A stretch of DNA of 64,000 nucleotides from Nostocoides sp. Lineage in GTDB: Bacteria > Actinomycetota > Actinomycetes > Actinomycetales > Dermatophilaceae. Position 1 is the stretch's first letter. The number at the start of each line of letters is the position of its first letter. Shown here in pieces: positions 37,845-49,600 of the stretch. The translations under genes and the position numbers were made by a program. The stretch is taken from assembly GCA_016702415.1 (NCBI GenBank), contig JADJEA010000024.1:186001-250000 (forward strand). Direction: 5' to 3'. Below the pieces are notes generated by a model that saw only the letters and a list, made by a program, of their open reading frames with translations, did not search any database and was not told the origin of the DNA.

Positions 37845-40800
37845 ACTGCCGCCCCCACTGCCGCTGCGGCCGCGGTGCCGACTGCGGCCGTCCCCCGGAA
37901 GGCGCCGCTGCGCGGCGCCCTCGTCCTCGGCGGTCGTGACGACGCCGATGTCGCCGCCCAGGTCCGCTCGGCCCTCGCCGCCGCCAAAGCCGGGAGTGCG
38001 CCGGCTCCGGCCGCACCCGACCCCGCGCTCGGCCGCGCCGCCGTGCGGGTGGCCGTCGACTACGCCGACGCCACCGAACTCGCCGGCAAGCTGGAGAAGC
38101 TCGTCAAGGCGTTCGACTCCGGCAACCCGGCCGCATTCCGCATGCTGCGTCAGCAGGGTGTCTTCGTCGGCCGTGGGCCGGCCCCGAAGGTCGCCTTCCT
38201 CTACACCGGCCAGGGGTCGCAGTACGTCAACATGCTCAAGGGCCTGGCCGCCCACGAGCCGATCGTCAAGGCGACCTTCGATGAGGCCGACCGGGTCATG
38301 ACCCCGCTGCTCGGCCGCCCGCTGACCAGCTACATCTTCATCGACGGCAACGACCCCGCGGCCGTGGAGACCCTCTCCAAGCAATTGATGCAGACCGAGA
38401 TCACCCAGCCGGCGGTCCTGGCGACCGACCTCTCCCTGACGCGGGTGTTCGCGGCATACGGGATCAAACCCGACATGGTCATGGGGCACAGCCTCGGTGA
38501 GTATGGCGCGCTCGTCGCCGCCGGGTCCCTCAGCCTCGACAGCGCGCTCGAGGCGGTCAGCGCCCGCGGCAACGAGATGAAGAAGGTCTCGATGGCCGAC
38601 AACGGCGCCATGGCCGCGGTCTTCGGACCGCTCCAGGAGATCGAGTCCCTCGTCAAGCAGGCCGACGGCTATGCCGTCATCGCCAATATCAACTCCTACA
38701 GCCAGGCGGTCGTCGGCGGTGCCACCGCGGCGGTCGAGGGATTGGTCGCCAAGGCCGGCGCCGCCGGCCTCTCGGCCACGCGCATCCCGGTCAGCCACGC
38801 CTTCCACACCGAGATCGTCGCGCCCGCCTCCGAGCCCCTCAAGGGTGCCCTGCGCCGCCTCAACGTCGTCGGCCCGACGATCCCGATCGTCGCCAATGTC
38901 ACCGGCGAGTTCTATCCGGTCGGCGCGAGCACCGACGTCATGCTCGACTTCCTCGGCAAGCAGGTCGCCTCGCCGGTCCAGTTCGTCAAGGGCCTCGAGA
39001 CGCTCTACGCCGCCGGCGCCCGGGTCTTCGTCGAGGTCGGGCCCAAGAAGGCCCTGCACGGATTCGTCGAGGACGTCCTGGGCAAGAAGCACGACGACGT
39101 CGTCGCCCTCTTCACCAACCACCCCAAGGTCGCCGACGAGGTCGCCGTCAACCAGGCCCTCTGCGGGATGTATGCCGCCGGCCTCGGCTTCGACGCCCCG
39201 GTCGCCGCCCCCACAACGGTCACCGCCGCACCCGCCCCCGAGGCAACTCCGGCCGCCGCACCCGCGGCTGCCCCCGCCCAGGTCGCCTCCCCCGCCCCAA
39301 GCGCTCCCGCCGCCGTCGCCGCCTCCGGTGGGCGCGCGGCATACGTCACCAGTGAAGGAACCACGGTGTCCGACAGCACCCTCGCCGAACTCGGCAAACT
39401 CTTCGCCCAGGTCCTCGACCGGGGTCTCAAGCTGTATGCCGCCGACCTCGGCTATAGCGCCGGCGCCGCCGCCGTGGCAGGCCTGCCCGCCCCCGGGGCC
39501 ACCCCGTCGCCGGCGCGCACCCTCGAACCCGTCGTCATCACCGGCGCGGCCGTCGGCCTGCCCGGCAAGCAGAAGATGTTCGACGACGCCAATATCGCCC
39601 GCATCCTCGCCGGTGAGAACTTCATCAGTTCGGTGCCAGCGGAGGTCCGCCAGATCATGGCCGACCACCGGATCACCCGCATCGTCAAGGATGCCTCCGG
39701 CGGTGGCAGCTTCCAGACCATCGACAATGTCGCCGACGTCATCAAACTCGCCGGCACGCACGCGCCGCTGGATGTCGTGGCCGAGTTCGGAGTCGACAAG
39801 GCCCGCGACGAGGCGCTCGACATGACCACCCGGATGGCGATGGGCGCCAGCTTCGATGCCCTTCGCGACGCCGGTATCCCCCTGGTGATGACCTACAAGA
39901 CCACCACCTTGGGCACCCAACTGCCCGACAAGTGGATGCTTCCGGAGTCGCTGCGCGACGACACCGGCATCATCTTCGCCGCCGCCTTCCCCGGTTACGC
40001 CCGGTTCGCCGAGGAGATCGAGGCCTACATGCGCTTCCGCGGGCAGCGCGAGGCGCTGCTCGGCCTGGAGGGCGTGCGGGCACTCATGCCCGCCGACGAC
40101 GCCGCTCGGGCCGAGGTCGACCGCCAGACCGCCCAGCTGCGCGCCACTCTCGAGCAGGAGAACTACTCCTTCGACCGGCGCTTCCTCTTCCGCGTGCTGT
40201 CCATGGGGCACTCCCAGTTCGCCGAGATCATCGGAGCCCGGGGCCCCAACACGCAGCTCAACGCCGCCTGCGCGAGCACGACCCAGGGTGTCTCGCTCGC
40301 CGAGGACTGGATCCGGGCCGGACGATGCCGCCGGGTGATCGTCGTCGGCGCGGACGACACCGCGGGTGACTCATTGCTCCCGTGGGTGACCAGCGGCTTC
40401 CTCGCCACCGGCGCGGCGGCCACCGACGAGCGCGTCGAGGATGCGGCCACGCCGTTCGACCGTCGCCGTCACGGCATGATCGTCGGTGGCGGGGCCGCAG
40501 CCTTGGTCATCGAGTCCGCGGACGCCGCCCAGGAACGCGGCATCGCCCCAATCGCCGAGGTCCTGGCGACGATCACCGCCAACAGCGCCTTCCACGGCAC
40601 CCGTCTGGATGTCGAGCACATCTGTGGGGTCATGGAGTCCCTCGTCTGCGAGGCCGAGCAGCGCGGTATCGACCGGCATGCCATCGCCCCCGCGACGATG
40701 TTCGTCTCCCACGAGACCTACACCCCGGCCCGGGGTGGCAGCGCCGCCGCCGAGATCAACGCTCTGCGACGGGTGTTCGGTGCGGACGCCGGCAAGATCG

Positions 40801-42449
40801 TCATCACCAACACGAAGGGCTTCACCGGCCACGCGATGGGCGCGGGCATCGAGGATGTCGTCGCGGTCAAGGGCCTCGAAACCGGCATCGTCCCGCCGGT
40901 GCCGAACTACAAGGAGCCCGACCCCGATCTCGGGGCGCTCAACCTGTCGCGCGGCGGCTCCTACCCCGTCGAGTACGCCCTCCGCCTCGCTGCCGGCTTC
41001 GGCTCGCAGATCGCGATGAGCCTCACGCGCCGTATTCCGGCTCCGGACGGCCGCCGCCGCGGTCCCCAGGAGTTGGGCTACGCCTACCGGGTCGCGGACG
41101 CCGGTGCCTGGCAACGTTGGCTGGACTCGCTCTCCGGTCACACCGACAGCCGCCTCGAGGTCGACCACCGGCGCCTGCGGGTCGTCGACCTGGGCGCGCC
41201 CAAGAACCCCATCGCCCGGCAGACCCATGTTCCGGTGCCGTATGCCGGCCAGCTCGCCCCCTCCGCCGCCCCGGCCGCCGCCGGCACCGGTGCGGGAGTC
41301 TCGGCGACGGTGACGTCGTCGGCCGCGCCCGCGCCGGCAGTGTCGGCGCCCGTCGCGGCCCCGGTCCCCTCCACCCCGGTTCCCGCGCCAGCGGCCCCAG
41401 CGGCCCCAGCGGTCGTGGCGGCTCCCGAGCCCGCGGCGCCGGCCGGTGACGAGATCCTCGACCGCGTGACGGGGATCGTGTCCGAGATGACCGGGTACCC
41501 GTCCGACCTGCTCGACCCCGACCTCGACCTCGAAGCCGACCTCGGCGTCGACACCGTCAAACAAGCCGAGGTCTTCGCCGCCGTCCGCACCCGCTACGAC
41601 CTCGAACGCGACGAGAACCTCCGCCTGCGCGACTTCCCCACCCTCCACCACGTCGCCGGCTGGGTCCGCGGGAAGCTCGGGCTCCCCGAGCCCGGCGCCG
41701 CGGGTGCGACGACCGCGCCGGTGCCCACAGCCGCCCCGGCGGCTGCGAGCCCGGCCGCGCCCGCGGCGCCGGCCGGTGACGAAATCCTCGACCGCGTGAC
41801 GGGGATCGTCGCCGAGATGACCGGCTACCCCGCCGACCTGCTGGAACCCGACCTCGACCTCGAGGCCGACCTCGGCGTCGACACCGTCAAGCAGGCCGAG
41901 GTCTTCGCCGCCGTCCGCTCCTCCTGGGACCTCGAACGCGACGAGAACCTCAAGCTGCGCGACTTCCCCACCCTCCGGCACGTCGCCGGCTGGGTCCGCG
42001 GGAAGCTCGGGCTCCCCGAGCCCGGAGCCGCGGGTGGCGCGAGCACGCTCTCGACCGGTGGCGCGGTCGCGGCTGCCGCTGGTGCCCCGATGGTCTCCAC
42101 CGGGGGCGTCGTGGGGAGCACCGCCGGGCAGGACGAGATCCTGGCCAAGGTCACCGAGATCGTTGCCGAGATGACCGGCTACCCCGCCGACCTCCTCGAC
42201 CCCGACCTCGACCTCGAGGCTGACCTCGGCGTCGACACCGTCAAGCAGGCCGAGGTCTTCGCCGCCGTCCGCGGCAACTGGGACCTCGAACGCGACGAGA
42301 ACCTCAAGCTGCGCGACTTCCCGACGATGAACCACGTCGCCGGCTGGGTTCGCAGCCGGCTCGGTCTGCCCGAGCCCTCGGCGGCCGCTGCAGCTGCACC
42401 CGCCCAGACGGGCGGCCCCGCGGCTGCGCCGGCACCGGCGGCAGCCCCG
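37845..42449 (+). CDS. PUFA-synthase-like PKS, part 2: acyltransferase, second ketosynthase, carrier domains 1-3
   Basis: This frame carries an acyltransferase (FLYTGQGSQYVNML; Ser in MGHSLGEYGAL, AGC at 38490-38492; SHAFHTEIV as in malonyl-selecting domains). An Ala/Pro linker follows, then a second, divergent ketosynthase. That domain's Cys is in NAACASTTQGVSL (40269-40271) and its His residues are in SHETYTPARGG and KGFTGHAMGAG, so all three catalytic residues are present. After another linker come three carrier domains, each with DLDLEADLGVDTVKQAEVF. The frame runs to 42500 but loses homology at about 42450, where one base is missing and carrier domain 4 begins in the next frame. First in-frame ATG: 37875. 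Confidence 0.88.
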
Positions 42450-43030
42450 CGGGGCAGGACGAGATCCTGGCCAAGGTCACCGAGATCGTCGCCGAGATGA
42501 CCGGCTACCCCGCCGACCTCCTCGACCCCGACCTCGACCTCGAGGCTGACCTCGGCGTCGACACCGTCAAGCAGGCCGAGGTCTTCGCCGCCGTCCGCGG
42601 CAACTGGGACCTCGAACGCGACGAGAACCTCAAGCTGCGCGACTTCCCGACGATGAACCACGTCGCCGGCTGGGTCCGCAGCCGGCTCGGGATCTCCGCC
42701 CCGGCCGCGCCGACAGCGCCAGCTTCCCCCGCAGCCGCTGCTCCGGCGGCCGAGGCACCCGCTCCCGGCGGGGCCGACCCGTCCGCCACGGGTGGCGACC
42801 CGGTGCTGTCCAAGGTGATCGAGATCGTTGCCGAGATGACCGGCTACCCCGCCGACCTCCTCGACCCCGACCTCGACCTCGAGGCCGACCTCGGCGTCGA
42901 CACCGTCAAGCAGGCCGAGGTCTTCGCCGCCATCCGCGCCTCCTGGGACCTCGAACGCGACGAGAACCTCAAGCTGCGCGACTTCCCGACGATGAACCAC
43001 GTCGCCGGCTGGGTCCGCAGCCGGCTCGGG
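41449..43030 (+). repeat. Five tandem carrier-domain repeats at DNA level
   Basis: Five units of about 230 nt separated by Ala/Pro-coding linkers start near 41449, 41779, 42131, 42457 and 42799. Long nearly identical blocks encode DLDLEADLGVDTVKQAEVF. The Thr codons at the expected phosphopantetheine position are 41553, 41883, 42237, 42563 and 42902. The identity suggests recent duplication or gene conversion and makes this region prone to assembly errors. Confidence 0.93.
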
Positions 43031-44857
43031 GACAACGCCCCGGCCGCTGGCGGCGGCAGCACCGGCAGTGGGGGCAGCGCAGCCCCCGCCGCTGCTGCCC
43101 ACCCCCACGGCTCGACCATCGTCGGTGACCTCCGCGCGATCGATGCGCTCCCCCGGCGCATCCCGGTCCCGTCGTTGCGCCCGGCCGCCGACAAGAGCGT
43201 CGCGACCGGGGTCCGCCTCGATGGAGCCCGTGTCGTGGTCCGGGGCGATGGTGCCGGCGTTGCCGACGCGCTCGTCAAGCGCCTGGAGAAGCAGGGCGCG
43301 ACGGTCCTCTTCGGAGCGGCCGAGCTCGGCGACGACGACTTCGCCGCCCGGCTCGCCGAGTGGATGCAGGAGGGCCCGATTGCCGGTGTCTACTGGCTGC
43401 CGGCGCTCGACGACGAGGGTGACGTCACGGCATACGACCTCCACGAATGGCAAGGCGCCCTCCAGCGCCGGGTCAAGGGTCTCTATGCGACGATGCGCGC
43501 TCTATGGGAGTCGAGCCCGTTCCTTGTTTCCGCGACGCGCCTGGGCGGATTCCACGGCTATGACGCCGGCGGTGCCGCGAGTGTGCTCGGCGGGGCGGTG
43601 ACCGGGTTCACGAAGTCCTACAAGAAGGAGCGCCCCGACGCCGTCGTCAAGGCCGTCGACGTCCCGGCCAGCCGCAAGACCGCGGCGATCGCCGACCTGC
43701 TCATCGAGGAGACCCTACGGGATCCCGGATGTGTCGAGATCGGCCGCATCGACGGCCAGCGTTATGGCGTCGCCTTCGTCGAGGAGCCCTTCCCGGCCCT
43801 GAACGAGGACGGTTCCGCCCTGCACGAGGGTGGTATGCCGCTGACCTCCGACTCGGTCTTCCTGGTCACCGGGGCGGCCGGCAGCATCGTCTCGGCGATC
43901 ACGGCCGACTTGGCCAAGGCGAGTGGTGGGACCTTCCACCTCCTCGACCTGACCCCGACGCCGGACCCCGAGGACGCCGACCTGGTCACCTTCCGCACCG
44001 ACAAGAACGCCCTCAAGGCGACCATCGCGGGGCGGCTGAAGGAGTCCGGGCAGAAGGCGACTCCGGTCGCCATCGACAAGGAGATCGCCCGGCTGGAGCG
44101 GCTCGAGGCGGCGCTGACCGCAATCGAGGCAGTCACCGACGCCGGTGGCACGGCGCACTACTACAGCGTCGACCTGACCGACCCCGAGGCGGTCGGTGCG
44201 GTCCTGGCGCAGGTGCGCGAGCGGTCCGGCAAGATCGACGTCCTCCTCCACGCGGCGGGCCTCGAGATCAGCCGTAACCTCCCCGAGAAGGAGGCGCGCG
44301 AGTTCAACCTCGTCTTCGACGTCAAGACCACCGGCTGGTTCAACGTCTGGCGTTCGGCCAAGGACATGGAGGTCGGGGCGGTCGTCGTCTTCTCCTCGGT
44401 CGCGGGCCGCTTCGGCAACCAGGGCCAGACCGACTACTCCTCCGCCAACGACCTGCTCTGCAAGGTCGTCTCCAACCTCCGCCGCACCCGTCCGCAGACC
44501 CGCGGGCTGGCCACGGACTGGACGGCCTGGGGCGGGATCGGGATGGCGACCCGCGGGTCGATTCCCAAGATCATGGAGATGGCCGGGGTCCAGATGCTCC
44601 CGCCGGACGCGGGCGTGGCCTGGGTTCGCCGCGAACTGGAGGCATCGGCATACAGCGGCGAGGTCATCGTCGCCGGGGTGCTGGGTGCCATGGCGGCCGA
44701 GTATCACGAGACCGGCGGCCTGGACACCGACGCCATCGGCGCCCAGGGCCCGATGATCGGCGAGGTCAACGCGAGCGTCCACACCGGGATCACGTCACGG
44801 ACGACGCTCGACCCGGCGCAGCAGGCCTTCCTCTACGACCACCGGATCGACGGCACA
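42450..44857 (+). CDS. PUFA-synthase-like PKS, part 3: carrier domains 4-5 and ketoreductase
   Basis: Holds the fourth and fifth carrier domains, then a ketoreductase region. The reductase has a structural part without cofactor motif (about 43200-43800) and a catalytic part: SVFLVTGAAGSIVSAI as the nucleotide loop, VVVFSSVAGRFGNQGQTDYSSAN with the Ser, Tyr and Asn of the SDR active site, and ATDWTAWGGIGMAT. It ends with the beginning of a hotdog dehydratase (QQAFLYDHRIDG). The frame is open to 45574 but shifts at 44857-44858, where one extra base separates the dehydratase start from its remainder. The first in-frame ATG (42497) lies in carrier domain 4. Confidence 0.87.
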
Positions 44858-45641
44858 GCCCGTCCTGCCGGGTGTCATGGGGATGGAGTCCTTCGCCGAG
44901 GTCGCCGCGCTCGTGGCGCCGCCCGGATACCGCGTTGCCGCGGTCGAGGACGTCTCGTTCGCGGCGCCGGTCAAGTTCTTCCGCGACGAGCCCCGAACGC
45001 TGACGATCAGCGCCGTCGTCTCGCCGGCCCCGGAGGGACGCGACCTGATCGCCCGGTGCACCCTGACCGCCAGCCGCCAGCTGCCGGGCCAGGCCACCCC
45101 GACGACGACGACCCACTTCACCGGAACCGTCCGCCTCACCGACGCCCCGCCGCAGGATGCCCACGCCGATGTGGTCACCGAGGCACCCGAGGGCAGCGTC
45201 GACCAGGGGCTGGTCTACACGTTCTACTTCCACGGCCCGGCCTACCAGGTCGTGGAGCAGGCGTGGCGAGACGGTGCGGGCGCGACCGCGCGGATGACCG
45301 CCGACCTGCCGGACAACCATGTCCCGGCGGACGCACCGCTGTTGACGGCGCCGCGCCTGGTCGAGTTGTCGTTCCAGACGTCCGGGCTCTGGGAGGCCGG
45401 GACCGCCGGCCGACTCGCCCTGCCGATGCGCGTGGGACGCACCAGCGTCCTGCGCGACCCGGCCACGGTGGAGGGTCCCCTCTTCGCCAAGGCGACCGCC
45501 CGCGAGGGCGGCGGTTCGGACGTCGTCGTCACCGATTCCTCGGGCTCGGTCGTCGTCGTCCTCGAGGGCTATGACACCGTCCAGCTTCCCGGAGACCTGA
45601 GCGATGACGTCGCCCAGGCGCTCGGGAAGACCTTCGGCTGA
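44858..45641 (+). CDS. PUFA-synthase-like PKS, part 4: hotdog dehydratase-like C-terminus
   Basis: About 255 residues from ATG 44877 read MGMESFAEVAALVAPPGYRV, VSFAAPVKFFRDEPRTLTI and VDQGLVYTFYFHGPAYQVVEQ. The first joins onto YDHRIDGTxVLPGV in the preceding frame and matches the PKS/PUFA dehydratase fold whose His is in YDHRIDG. Dehydration of the 3-hydroxyacyl chain is the family role; a complete His/Asp pair cannot be confirmed. The stop at 45641 is followed by 40 nt and then the carboxylase. Confidence 0.82.
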
Positions 45642-45681
45642 CCCGACCGGTCATCCGCACACCGCACACTGACGAAGGGGC

Positions 45682-46632
45682 ATGAACACCGTGGGAGCGA
45701 CAACCCGGCTGGCGATCATCGACCACGGGGAACCTGTGGTCCGGTTCCTCGCCGCGATCGGCACACTCGGCCGCGACCCGCGGTTCGCCTACACAACGAT
45801 CGTCGTCCACCCGCTGGCGGCCACCCCGTGGTATGCCCGCGAGGCGGACGAGGCGCTCTTCGTCCCGGCCGGGACGGATGCGGCCGGTGTCGTCGCGGCC
45901 CTGCGCGACGCCGGGGTGACGGCCCTCGTGTGCGGGGACGCCGCGGCATACGCCCCAGTGGTGGACCTGCTGGCGGAGGCCGAGAGCACTGGCCTGCACG
46001 TCGTCGGGTGCGGTGCGCAGGCGCTGGCCCGCCTGTCCGACCCGGCCGCCCTCGCGGCGGTCGGATCGGAGGCGGGCGTCACGGTCGATCCCGGCGCGAG
46101 CAACTATCGCGATCTCGAGGTCGACACTCTCACCGACGCCCACGGGACGACCTGGACTCTGGGTGTGCGTGAGGTGACGGTCCGCTCCGGTGACCATCTC
46201 GTTCTCGCCGAATATCCCGCGGTCCTGGCTCCCGAGGTCGCCCGCGGAATGGAGGAGGCCGCCCGCACCCTCGTCCGCGCCTCCGGTGCCACCGGTGCGG
46301 TGACGGTGTCCTTCACCCTCGCCGACGACGAGGTCACCTATGCCGTATGCCGCGCGGCCGCCAGCCGCCCGGTCCACGCCGGTGTCGAGGAGACCACCGG
46401 GGCGAGTTTCGTCGAACTCCAATTGCGCGTGAATGCCGGGGAAACCCTCGGCGAGGCCCCGCCTCAGGGCGACGGCGCCACCGTGGAGGCCAGCCTGCTC
46501 GCGCTGGACCCGCTGCGCGAGGGCGAAGCGACCGGCGGCGCGCTGCGCCTGCTGTCCCTGCCGGTGGGCACCGGCGTCCGGGTCGATGCCAGCCGGCGCG
46601 AGGACGACGTCGTCGACCCGGAAAGCGACCCC
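45682..46632 (+). CDS. Fused acyl-CoA carboxylase, part 1: degenerate biotin-carboxylase-like domain
   Basis: About 317 residues in this frame. RLAIIDHGEPVVRFLAAIG mirrors the biotin-carboxylase start (usually I-A-N-R-G-E-I). FVELQLRVNAGETL matches the C-lobe, and after the shift ITAWGRDRGEAIARLRRAL continues it. The ATP-grasp lid with its Gly/Lys loop is missing, and the usual E-x-N-x-R-x-Q-V-E-H strand reads AVCRAAASRPVHAG, so ATP-dependent biotin carboxylation by this domain is unlikely. The frame is open to 46734, but one C is missing from a C run at 46629-46632. ATG 45682 follows GAAGGGG. Confidence 0.8.
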
Positions 46633-49600
46633 TCGTCGCGACGATCACGGCCTGGGGACGCGATCGCGGTGAGGCGATCGCCCGCCTCCGGCGCGCTCTC
46701 GACCGGATGGGCGTCGTCCTCGACGGCGGCCTGACCAACCGGACCGAGTTGCTGTCCGCCTTGTCCGACAGCGAGTTCCAGAGCGGCCCCGTCTCCTCGG
46801 GGTGGCTGGAGCGGCGCCGCGGTGAGGGGGCCTTCGATGCCCCGGCCGACCCGATGGCGTTGATCGCCGGCGCGGTCGAGTTCTACGAGGCCGACCAGGC
46901 CTTGGTCGAGGCGAGTTTCCGGGCGAGCGCGGCCCGTGGCCGGCCCGAACACCCCGAGCAGGTCGGGACCAACCTCCAGCTCTCCTATCGCGGGCGGCCC
47001 TATCGGCTGCGGGTGGATCGGATCGCCGGCGACCGCTATCGCGTCCACGCCGACACCGCGGTCGAGGTGACCGTGGACCGGCGCAGCCCGCAGGAGCTGC
47101 GGCTCGTCGCGGGCGGGCGCAAGGCGAGCGTCGTGGTCCGCACCGACGAGGAAGCCGTCGAGCTCGAGATCGACAGCGTGGCCCACGAGGTCCGCCGCGA
47201 GGACGGCGTCGTCGTCCGCACCGGCTGGCCGGCCCTCGTCGGCTCCATCCTGGTCGCCCGAGGCGACAAGGTCGAGCAGGGGCAACCGATCGCCGTCCTG
47301 GAGTCGATGAAGATGGTCACGACGGTCACCGCACCCTTCGCGGGTGAGGTGACCTCGGTCGCCGTGCTCCCCAACGCCCAGGTCGAGAAGGGTATGCCGC
47401 TGCTGCGGATCCGCGCCCACGAGGCGGAGGCCGCGGATGCGTCGGTCGATGCGGAGTCGCTCTCCCTGGCCCCGCTCACCGCGGCGGCCGCGGACCAGGC
47501 CGGTCGGCATACCCACATGGCGACGCGGGTCTTCGGTGCCCTCACCGACTACCTCCTCGGCTACGACCTCGACCCGGCCGCGGTCAAGGGCCTGGTCGGC
47601 ACCTATACCAAGCTCGCCGCCTCCAGCGACCCCGGTGACACCGTCCTGCGCGATCAGGAGGACGCCTTCCTCGACCTCTTCGCCGAGATCGGGTCGCTCT
47701 ATCGCCCGCGGGTCGAGGCCGACTCCGGTGCCGACCCCGACATGGAGAACACCGACAACACCCAGGAGTTCTTCCTCGCCTTCCTCCAGTGGCTCGACCC
47801 CGACCGGGCCGGGCTGCCCGCGGGGTACCGTTCGCGCCTGCAGGCGGCGCTTTCGCGCTACGGGATCACGTCGTTGTCCGATCGCGAGGGCCTCGAGAGC
47901 GCGACCTTGTGGATCTTCCGGTCCTTCAGCCGCGTCCCGGAACTCACCGCCGTCGTCGTCGCGATCCTGGAGCGCCGGTTGCGCAACACCAGCGTGGAGG
48001 GACCGAGCCAGCAGTGGCGCGAACGGCTCGACCGCCTCGTCTCGGCGACGGAGGGTCGCCATGCCGATGTCACCGACTTGGCGCGCGATGTCCAGTTCCA
48101 GACCTTCGAGCAGCCGGCGATCGAGAAGGTCGTCGAGGACAACACCCGCGAGATGGCCTCGCTGATGTCGGCCCTCGCGGCGACGCCGCGGGCCCCGGAG
48201 CGCTCGGACTGGATCAACCGCCTCGTCTGGTCGCCGCAACCGATGCGCTCGCTCCTGCTCGACGCCTGGCGCTCCAGCCTGGGCGGTGAGGTCGACCCCG
48301 CTCACGCCCGCGACTATCGCGCCGCGATCCTGGAGACCTATCTGCGCCGGTTCTACCGCATTCGGGACCTGCGCGGCCTCGACGTCGACGTCATCGACGG
48401 GATCGAACTCATCTTCGCCCACTACGCCTACGACGACCGCGACATCCACGTCGTCGCCGGTTATGTCCCCGTGTCCGATCTCCCGCGGGCCTCACGCGCG
48501 ATCGCGGCCCACCTGAGCACGCACGCCTTCCAGCGGGAGGCCGTCGTGGACCTGGTGAGCTGGCGCGAAGGGGCCTGGCAGGACGTCGAGCATCTGGCGT
48601 CCAGCCTCGATGACGTGCTCGCCGACTGCGACTTCGGTCGGCCGCTGCACCGCCTCGACCTGACTATCACGACGCTCGGCGGGGCCGGGGCGAGCCGGCT
48701 GCGGACCCAGCACCTGACCTTCCGTCAGGACGACGAGGGCGGCTTCGTCGAGGAGCCGATCTATCGCAACCTCCACCCCATGCTCGGCAAGCGGCTGGAC
48801 CTGTGGCGGTTGTCGAACTTCACGCTCAGCCGGCTGCCCTCACCCGAGGATGTCTATCTCTTCGACGGCGTCGCCAAGGACAACCCGAAGGATCACCGGT
48901 TGTTCGCCCTCGCCGAGGTGCGTGACCTGACCCCGGTCCACGACGAGGAGAGCGGCACCACGACATACCCGCTCCTGGGCCGGATGGGTCTCGCGGCGCT
49001 CGCCGCCATGCGGTCGGCGTTGGCGGCATACCCCTCGCGGGAACGCCCGGTCGCCAACCGCCTGGTCATGTCGATCCGGCCGACCTGGACCATCCCAGCG
49101 ACCGACTGGTACACCCTGGCTCGCACCTACGAGGGCCTGGCCCGCGGAGCCGGACTGGAGAAGATCGTCCTCCACGTCTCGGTCCCCGAGACCGACCCGG
49201 TGGGCAAGCGGATGCTGCGCGACCGCATCCTCGTCCTCGACGGGCTCGGGGCCGGTGGTCTGACGATCCGGATGGACGAGCCCGGGCCCAACCCGGTGCG
49301 ACCACTGACGAAGTACGCCCAAAAGGTCCTCACGGCGGCACGCTTCAAGTCGCCCTATCCGTACGAAATCGCCCGGATGCTCACCCCGAACCCCGGGGAC
49401 GCCTCGCCGTTCCCGCCCGGGTCGTTCGTCGAGCTCGATCTCGGCGAGAACGACGAGCTCGTCCCGGTCGACCGCGCCCCCGGAAACAACTCGGCGCACC
49501 TCGTCGTCGGGCTGATGACGAACTACACCCCCGTCCACCCCGAGGGCATGACCCGCATCGCCCTGCTGTCCGACCCGACCCAGGGCCTGGGCAATCTCGC

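Larger units (their letters stand above)
36343..45641 (+). other. Composite: single giant PUFA-synthase-like PKS gene, KS-AT-KS-ACPx5-KR-DH
   Basis: Joining the four parts by correcting three single-base shifts (about 37843, 42450 and 44857) gives one protein of about 3,100 aa. The domains are KS 36343-37770, AT about 38180-39130, KS 39520-41040, five carriers 41449-43030, KR about 43200-44760 and hotdog DH 44800-45641. Tandem carriers followed by KR and DH resemble PfaA of polyunsaturated fatty acid synthases; the internal second KS does not follow the classical PfaA order. No enoylreductase domain is present. The neighbouring acyl-CoA dehydrogenase/ETF pair, fused carboxylase and phosphopantetheinyl transferase complete a probable pathway. 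Confidence 0.85.

Noticed and set aside
41449..43030. Regularly spaced DNA repeats as a CRISPR or satellite array
   Set aside because: The repeats are about 330 nt apart, keep reading frame and encode acyl-carrier domains with variable Ala/Pro linkers.
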